In this document: piece after piece, positions 58,799 through 64,000 of the stretch | Layout of the letters: the number at the start of each line of letters is the position of its first letter | How positions within the stretch are numbered: position 1 is the first letter of the stretch | NCBI RefSeq assembly: GCF_001571365.1 | Contig: NZ_BCTQ01000019.1 | Span: 58,701 to 122,700 of the forward strand | Origin: Achromobacter denitrificans NBRC 15125 | GTDB lineage: Bacteria; Pseudomonadota; Gammaproteobacteria; Burkholderiales; Burkholderiaceae_B | Reading direction: 5' to 3' | DNA: 64,000 nucleotides | Notes under the pieces: generated by a model | Seen by the model: the letters and a program-made list of their open reading frames with translations, nothing else | Database searches by the model: none | Told to the model about the DNA's origin: nothing | Made by a program: the position numbers and the translations under genes

Positions 58799-59608
58799 CT
58801 AGGCCCGCTTTTGTTGGGCATAGCCCTTGAGCACCTCTTCGCGCAACACGCCCCAGATGGCGGCATGCAACTCGACGAAGCGGGGATCGCTGCGCACCTC
58901 GGCCACGTCGCGCGGGCGCGGCAGGTCGATCGCGAATTCGCCGATGGGATGGGTGCCGGGGCCGGCCGCCAGCACCACCACGCGGTCGCTCATGGCAATG
59001 GCTTCGTCCAGGTCGTGCGTGATGAAGAGCACGGCCTTGCGCTTGGCCATCCACAGGTCCAGGACCTCGTTCTCCATGAGCTGGCGCGTCTGGATGTCCA
59101 GCGCGGAGAACGGCTCGTCCATCAGGATGATGTCGGGATCGCGGATCAGGGTCTGCGCGAGCATGGCGCGCTTGCGCATGCCGCCCGACATCTGGTGCGG
59201 ATAGCGGCCTTCGAAGCCGCCCAGGCCGACGCGGCGCATCCATTCGCGGCCGCGCTCCAGCGCCTCTGGGCGCGGCACGCCGGCGAAGTCCAGCCCCGCC
59301 ACCACGTTGTCCAGCGCGCTGCGCCAGGGCAGCAAGGCTTCGCCCTGGAACATGTAGCCCGCCCGCGAATTGATGCCGGACAGAGGCTGCCCGAACACCT
59401 TCACCTGGCCCGTCGACGGCGCCAGCAGGCCGGCGCCGACGTTGAGCAGGGTGGACTTGCCGCAGCCCGTGGGCCCCACCACCGACACGAACTCCCCGGG
59501 CGCGATGGCCAGGGAGGTGTCGGCTACCGCGGTGTAGCGCTGGCTGCGGTCGTCACGCGAGACAAAGGTGCAACTGATGTTCTCCAGCGATAGCGCGGCT
59601 TCAGCCAT
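58799..59608 (-). CDS. NitT/TauT-family ABC ATPase (SsuB-like)
   Basis: A 269-residue ATPase: Walker A GPTGCGKS (about residues 45-52), Q-loop MFQGEALLPWRSA, signature MSGGMRKRAMLAQ, Walker B IILMDEPFSALD and switch THDLDEA. Its ATG overlaps the end of the binding-protein gene by 8 bases, so the two are coupled. Confidence 0.94.
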   Translation of the reverse strand: MAEAALSLENISCTFVSRDDRSQRYTAVADTSLAIAPGEFVSVVGPTGCGKSTLLNVGAGLLAPSTGQVKVFGQPLSGINSRAGYMFQGEALLPWRSALDNVVAGLDFAGVPRPEALERGREWMRRVGLGGFEGRYPHQMSGGMRKRAMLAQTLIRDPDIILMDEPFSALDIQTRQLMENEVLDLWMAKRKAVLFITHDLDEAIAMSDRVVVLAAGPGTHPIGEFAIDLPRPRDVAEVRSDPRFVELHAAIWGVLREEVLKGYAQQKRA

Positions 59609-60641
59609 TGGGGTACTTCTCGTTGGCGCGGCGGGCGAAATCGTTGGTCCAGACCTTGGACGGATCGATCTTCGAGCCGTCGAAGTCCGCCTGGTAGGCG
59701 GCCAGCGCCTTGAGCGCGGTGGCGGCGCCGTCCTCGGGGATCATGCCGTCGGGCGACAGGCCTTCCAGGCTCTTGCCGATGGCGGCCTTGTAGACCGCCG
59801 GGTCGCCCAGCAGGTAGGTCTCGGGCACGACCTTGGCGATTTCGTCCGGGCCGGCCTTCTGGATCCATTTGTCGGCGCGCACCAGCGCGTTGGCCAGCGC
59901 CTGCGCGGTGTTGGGATTGGCGTCGAGGAAGGCCTGGGGCGCATACAGGCAGCCCGCCGGCATGTTGCCGCCGAAGATTTCCTTCGTGTCCTTGAGGGTG
60001 CGGGTATCCACGATGATCTGGATGTCGCCGGGCATCTCCAGCATCGACACCACGGGATCGGTGTTGGAGATGGCGTCGATCTGGCCGCTGCGCAGGGCGG
60101 TCACCGCGCCGGCGCCGGCGCCCACGCCGATGATGGACACGTCGGAGGCTTTCAGGCCGTGCTTGGCCAGGAAGAAGCTGACCACCATGTTGGTGGAGGA
60201 GCCCGGCGCGGTCACGCCGATCTTCTTGCCCTTCAGGTCGGCCGCGCCCTTGTAGTTGGGCAGGTTCTTCTTGGAAACGCCCACGCCGATCATCGGCGCG
60301 CGGCCCTGCAGCACGAAGGCGCGATAGGCCTGGCCCTTGGACTGCATGGACAGCGTGTGCTCGAACGCGCCGGAGACGATGTCGGCGCTGCCGCCCACCA
60401 CGGCCTGCAAGGCCTTGGAGCCACCCGCGAAGTCGGCGATGCTGACGTCCAGCCCTTCATCCTTGAAATAGCCGCGCGCTTCCGCGATGGACAGGGGGAG
60501 GTAGTAGATCAGCGGCTTGCCGCCGACTGCGATCTGGACCTTGGTCTTTTCCAGCTTCTGGGCGCGCACGATGGCGGGCGCCATGCCCATGACGCCGGCG
60601 GCACCGGCCATCTTGAGCAGATCACGGCGAGTGACTGACAT
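59601..60641 (-). CDS. NitT/TauT-family binding protein with Tat-type signal
   Basis: A 346-residue receptor. The N-terminus TRRDLLKMAGAAGVMGMAPAIVRAQ is a twin-arginine-like signal, suggesting export in folded form, then YYLPLSIAEARGYFKDEGLDV, the SsuA/TauA-like first strand. It lies 11 bases after the CoA-transferase gene. Ligand unknown; co-transcription with a class III CoA transferase points to an organic acid that is activated as a CoA ester after uptake. Confidence 0.9.
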   Translation of the reverse strand: MSVTRRDLLKMAGAAGVMGMAPAIVRAQKLEKTKVQIAVGGKPLIYYLPLSIAEARGYFKDEGLDVSIADFAGGSKALQAVVGGSADIVSGAFEHTLSMQSKGQAYRAFVLQGRAPMIGVGVSKKNLPNYKGAADLKGKKIGVTAPGSSTNMVVSFFLAKHGLKASDVSIIGVGAGAGAVTALRSGQIDAISNTDPVVSMLEMPGDIQIIVDTRTLKDTKEIFGGNMPAGCLYAPQAFLDANPNTAQALANALVRADKWIQKAGPDEIAKVVPETYLLGDPAVYKAAIGKSLEGLSPDGMIPEDGAATALKALAAYQADFDGSKIDPSKVWTNDFARRANEKYPNG

Positions 60642-60652
60642 GTGGTTGTCTC

Positions 60653-61912
60653 CTAATTGTCGGGTCTACCGATGGCGCCGGTCTTCGCCAGCTCGTCGAT
60701 AGCCGCTGAATCATACCCCAGCGATTTCAGGACTTCCTCGGTATGTTCCCCTAATCCCGGCCCCACCCAGCGCGTCTCTCCGGGGGTTTCCGAGAGCTTG
60801 GGAACGACCGCGGGCAGCTTGACGGGGCTGCCGTCGGCGAAGCGGTGCTGCTCGATCATGCGGCGCGCCAGGAACTGCGGATCGCTGAACATGTCGGCCA
60901 CGCTGTAGATCTTCCCGACGGGCACGTCGGCGCCCTTCAGGACGTCCAGGGCCTCGTCGATGCCGCGCCCGCCGCACCATTGCTGGATCGCGCCGTCGAT
61001 CTCTTCCACGCGCCGGGCGCGGCCGTCGTTGCGCGCCAGCCCCGGGTCCGAGGCCAGGTCGTCGCGGCCGATCGCCCGCATCAGGCGGTGGAAAATGGCG
61101 TCGCCATTGCCGGCGATGACGATGTTCTGGCCGTCGCGGGTGGTGTAGGTGTTCGAGGGCACGATGCCGGGCAGCGCGCCGCCCGTGCGCTCGCGCACCA
61201 CGCCGGCCACGTCGTACTCGGGCACCAGGCTTTCCATCATGTTGAACACGGCTTCGTACAGCGCCACGTCCACCATCTGCCCCTGCCCCGCCTGGCATTC
61301 GGCGCCCTGCCTGCCGTTCCAGCGTCCGCCCGTGGCGTCGCGGTGGCGCAGCGCCATCATGGCGCCGATCACGCCGTGCAGCGCCGCGATGGAATCGCCG
61401 ATCGAGATGCCGACCCGCAGCGGCGGCCGGTCGGGATGGCCGGACACGTAGCGCAGGCCGCCCATGGATTCGCCGATGGCGCCGAAGCCCGGCTGGTCCT
61501 TCATGGGCCCCGTCTGCCCGTAGCCGGACAGGCGCACCATGATGAGCGCGGGGTTGATCGCGCGCAGTTGTTCGTAGCCCAGCCCCCACTTCTCCAGCAC
61601 GCCGGGCCGGTAGTTCTCGACCACCACGTCGGCCTCCAGCGCCAGCCGGCGGGCGATTTCCTGCGCGCGCGGGTCTTTCAGGTTGAGCGCGATGGACCGC
61701 TTGTTGCGGGCCTGCACCGTCCACCAGAGGGAATTGCCTTCATGCAGATGGCGCCAGCTGCGGATGGGATCGCCGCCTCCGGTGCCGTCCGGACCGTGGG
61801 GCGTCTCCACCTTGATGACGTCGGCGCCGAATTCGCCGAAGATGCGCGCGGCGAACGGGCCGGCAATGAGCGTGCCGAGTTCCAGGACCTTGAGTCCGGT
61901 CAGCGCTGACAT
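60653..61912 (-). CDS. Class III CoA transferase (CaiB/BaiF family)
   Basis: A 419-residue CoA transferase. LKVLELGTLIAGPFAARIFGEFGADVIKVE is the family opening; KRSIALNLKDPRAQEI and the aspartate of the VVENYRPGVLEKWG/SIGDSIAALHG region (covalent CoA-ester site near residue 160-180) follow. These enzymes move CoA between organic acids, for example succinyl-CoA to a newly imported acid. ATG at 61912 with GAGGAG. First gene of the importer operon, 68 bases after recR. Confidence 0.9.
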   Translation of the reverse strand: MSALTGLKVLELGTLIAGPFAARIFGEFGADVIKVETPHGPDGTGGGDPIRSWRHLHEGNSLWWTVQARNKRSIALNLKDPRAQEIARRLALEADVVVENYRPGVLEKWGLGYEQLRAINPALIMVRLSGYGQTGPMKDQPGFGAIGESMGGLRYVSGHPDRPPLRVGISIGDSIAALHGVIGAMMALRHRDATGGRWNGRQGAECQAGQGQMVDVALYEAVFNMMESLVPEYDVAGVVRERTGGALPGIVPSNTYTTRDGQNIVIAGNGDAIFHRLMRAIGRDDLASDPGLARNDGRARRVEEIDGAIQQWCGGRGIDEALDVLKGADVPVGKIYSVADMFSDPQFLARRMIEQHRFADGSPVKLPAVVPKLSETPGETRWVGPGLGEHTEEVLKSLGYDSAAIDELAKTGAIGRPDN

Positions 61913-61979
61913 CGTTTGTCTCCTCGCGGATTTTTCCGGCGGCCTTCGATACGTTGCCGAAGGCTCGCCGAGTTTCACT

Positions 61980-62588
61980 TCAGGTAGTCTTGCGCTCCAT
62001 CAGGGCCCAGGCGATGGTGCCTGCGTCCACGTATTCCAGTTCGCTGCCCGCGGGCACGCCGCGGGCCAGCCGCGTGACGCGCAAGCCGCGCTCGCCCAGG
62101 GCTTCGCCCAGGAAGTGCGCGGTGGTCTCGCCTTCGGCGGTGAAGTTGGTGGCCAGGATGACCTCCTGCACCTCGCCGTCCGTGGCGCGCTTGATCACGC
62201 GGTCGAAGTCGAGCTCGCGCGGGCCGATGCCCTCAAGCGGCGCGACCCGGCCCATCAGCACGTAGTACAGGCCGCGGTAGCCGTGGCTGGACTCGATCAT
62301 GTTCTGGTCCGCCGGGGTTTCGACGATACAGAGCAGCGAGCGGTCGCGCTTGGGATTGCTGCAGGTGCCGCAGACCTCTTCTTCCGAAAAGCTGTTGCAG
62401 CGCGCGCAGTGTTTCAGGTCGCGCACCGCGCCGGCCAGCGCCTGCCCCAGCATGTCCGCGCCTTGCGGATCATGCTGCAGCAGGTGATAGGCCATGCGCC
62501 GCGCGGAACGCACGCCCACGCCGGGCAGGCGCCGCAGCGCCTCGATCAGCGATACCAGCGGTTCGGGTTCGGGCAGTAAGGGATCCAT
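61980..62588 (-). CDS. recR: Recombination protein RecR
   Basis: A 202-residue RecR, partner of RecF/RecO in loading RecA at gaps. N-terminal helix-hairpin-helix [20 protein letters not shown]4 zinc finger [16 protein letters not shown], Toprim domain starting [14 protein letters not shown], and a C-terminal Walker-like region. Downstream of ybaB in the standard dnaX-ybaB-recR order. Confidence 0.97.
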   Translation of the reverse strand: MDPLLPEPEPLVSLIEALRRLPGVGVRSARRMAYHLLQHDPQGADMLGQALAGAVRDLKHCARCNSFSEEEVCGTCSNPKRDRSLLCIVETPADQNMIESSHGYRGLYYVLMGRVAPLEGIGPRELDFDRVIKRATDGEVQEVILATNFTAEGETTAHFLGEALGERGLRVTRLARGVPAGSELEYVDAGTIAWALMERKTT

Positions 62589-62631
62589 TGCGGGCCAGGG
62601 CCTGTGGATGCGAATGCGGATGCGGCCGGAT

Positions 62632-62958
62632 TCAGAACGGCAGCTTCATGCCCGGGGGCAGCGGCATGCCGGCGGTGACCGATGCCATCTTCTCCTGGGA
62701 GGTTGCCTCGGCCTTGCGCAGCGCGTCGTTGAACGCGGCGGCGACCAGGTCTTCCAGCATGTCCTTGTCGTCGCCCAGCAGCGACGGGTCGATCGCGACG
62801 CGCTTGACGTCGTGGCGGCAGGTCATGGTGACCTTGACCAGGCCGCCGCCGGAGGCGCCTTCGACCTGGATCTCGGCCAGCGCGTCCTGCGCCTTCTTCA
62901 TGTTTTCCTGCATCTGCTGCGCCTGGCGCATCAGGCCGGCCAGTTGTCCTTTCATCAT
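62632..62958 (-). CDS. ybaB: YbaB/EbfC-family nucleoid-associated protein
   Basis: A 108-residue DNA-binding protein. [21 protein letters not shown] forms the first long helix, followed by [25 protein letters not shown]. Dimers bind DNA and affect nucleoid structure. Two adjacent ATGs, 62958 and 62955, are possible starts. Between dnaX and recR as usual. Confidence 0.96.
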   Translation of the reverse strand: MMKGQLAGLMRQAQQMQENMKKAQDALAEIQVEGASGGGLVKVTMTCRHDVKRVAIDPSLLGDDKDMLEDLVAAAFNDALRKAEATSQEKMASVTAGMPLPPGMKLPF

Positions 62959-63003
62959 GATCGGTGCTTCCTTGAACGAGGGGAATGAGAGATTGCCGCC
63001 GCC

Positions 63004-64000
63004 TCAGGCGGCGGCAGGGGAATCGACGTGGCGGATGGAGCCGGCGACGACCTGCCCGCCGAAATCCGCCACCAGCGCCTGCACGAAGGGATCGACGGCG
63101 ACCGCGTCTTCGGCGGCCTGCTGGCGCGCGGCGCGCTCGGCCTGGGCCACGGCATGCGCCGTGGCGTCGCCGGTTACGCCGACTTCCACGTCCAATCGTA
63201 TGCCCTGGCCGAAATGCTCGCACAGCACGGTCTGGAGCCGGACCCGGCTTTCGCTTTCGGCCAGCGTCTTGACGGCCACGCGCAGGACGATCGCATCGCC
63301 CTGCACGCCGGCCCATTCGCTCTGGCGAGCCAGTTCGGCGGCCAGGCCGGTGACGGGCAGGCGCGCCGCCAGTTCGGGCCAGCCCGCCGAGGTCATGTCG
63401 GCCATCCGCGCGCGCGAACTCCGCTTGCGGGCCGGTGCCGGGCCTTCGCGCCGGGCGGGCGCGGCCGGGGCCGAAGCGGGCCCCGGCGCGGAAGCCAGGG
63501 TTTCGAAATCATCGTCGTCCGGATCGGCCGTAAAACCGTTGTCCGGCGCGAAACCGCCTTCGGCGTCGAAGGGAATTTCCTCGTCGACCCAGGAAGGCGG
63601 ACCGTCGCCGGCATCCTGAACGGGCACGGACGCGGGCGCCGCGACCACGGCTGCCACGGCGGGCGTGACCGCCAGCGCGGCGGATCCGGCCGGTCGTCCG
63701 GCGGCCTCGGGCGCGGCGGGCGGGTCGTCCGGCAACGCTTCCCAGGGCGGCACGCTGGAGGCGTCGACGGGCTGGGCCGCGGATGCCTGGGCGGGTTGCG
63801 ATTCGGATTGCGGCTCGGGCTCGGCCGGCGCGGCTTGGGCGCCGACGGCTTCGGGTTCGGCGCGAGCCGGTTCGGATGCGACGGGCGTGGCGGTCGCTGC
63901 CGGCGCGGGTGTCTCGACCGCGGGCGGGGCGGCTGCGGGCTGCGGCGCGGGCGTCGCGGCCACGGCCGCCGGAGCGGGCGCCGCCATGGCAGGCGCCGGC
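63004..64000 (-). CDS. dnaX: DNA polymerase III tau subunit DnaX, C-terminal part (runs off window)
   Basis: The frame stays open to the window edge, so only the last 330 or so residues are seen and the start is missing. A long alanine/proline/glutamate-rich linker (to about 63500 on the DNA) is followed by domain V (GWPELAARLPVTGLAAELARQSEWAG), the part of tau that binds the polymerase alpha subunit. Identification rests on this domain and on the following ybaB-recR. The ATPase domain and any gamma-producing frameshift signal lie outside the window. Confidence 0.88.
   Translation of the reverse strand, partial: PAPAMAAPAPAAVAATPAPQPAAAPPAVETPAPAATATPVASEPARAEPEAVGAQAAPAEPEPQSESQPAQASAAQPVDASSVPPWEALPDDPPAAPEAAGRPAGSAALAVTPAVAAVVAAPASVPVQDAGDGPPSWVDEEIPFDAEGGFAPDNGFTADPDDDDFETLASAPGPASAPAAPARREGPAPARKRSSRARMADMTSAGWPELAARLPVTGLAAELARQSEWAGVQGDAIVLRVAVKTLAESESRVRLQTVLCEHFGQGIRLDVEVGVTGDATAHAVAQAERAARQQAAEDAVAVDPFVQALVADFGGQVVAGSIRHVDSPAAA

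Overview
The window is high-GC, densely coded DNA from a betaproteobacterium, most likely family Alcaligenaceae (Bordetella or Achromobacter type). The main reasons are several orphan Bug-type (TctC-like) periplasmic binding proteins and housekeeping blocks of proteobacterial type (glmM-folP-ftsH-rlmE/yhbY, carA-carB, dnaX-ybaB-recR). The genus is an inference from gene style; no marker that fixes it is visible.

Left part (1 to about 24.7 kb): an accessory catabolic region, with four local regulators (two IclR, two GntR/FCD) and three orphan Bug binding proteins. After an AT-richer pair of unknown exported/membrane genes (0.5-2.0 kb) come four modules. Module A is an HpcH/HpaI aldolase, a bicupin protein and an IclR regulator. 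Module B is hyuA-hyuB (hydantoinase/oxoprolinase family), divergent from an aminotransferase, an IclR regulator and a Bug protein. Module C is a GntR regulator, a fumarylacetoacetate-hydrolase-type enzyme, a Bug protein and a RidA protein. Module D is a GntR regulator (divergent), a Bug protein, a fused LigB-LigA extradiol dioxygenase, a cytoplasmic gamma-glutamyltransferase-like enzyme, a Gfo/Idh/MocA dehydrogenase, a Rieske oxygenase, its reductase and a second RidA protein with the same amino acid sequence. Strong candidate operators lie at the regulated promoters. The region ends at a tRNA-Pro gene, and a degenerate copy of that tRNA 3' end lies near base 280 in the same orientation, as expected for an old island inserted at a tRNA.

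Middle part (24.7-40.5 kb): a conserved phosphate block, pstSCAB with a clear Pho box, ppk with a probable Pho box, ppx, and an OlsB-like N-acyltransferase. It is followed by glmM, folP, ftsH, rlmE, yhbY and greA. No phoU or phoBR is present here. greA has a leader with a promoter followed at once by two terminator-like hairpins.

Right part (40.5-64 kb): a chemoreceptor, a uracil/xanthine-type permease, a small FlxA-like coiled-coil protein, a Fe3+/aminoethylphosphonate-type ABC importer with a LysR regulator, a histidine phosphatase, a striking 164-bp element with perfect 32-bp inverted arms, an SDR enzyme, carB-carA, and transaldolase. These are followed by a five-gene operon of class III CoA transferase, NitT/TauT ABC importer and carboxymuconolactone-decarboxylase-like protein, then recR, ybaB and the 3' part of dnaX, which runs off the window. 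No integrase, transposase, CRISPR array or rRNA was seen.
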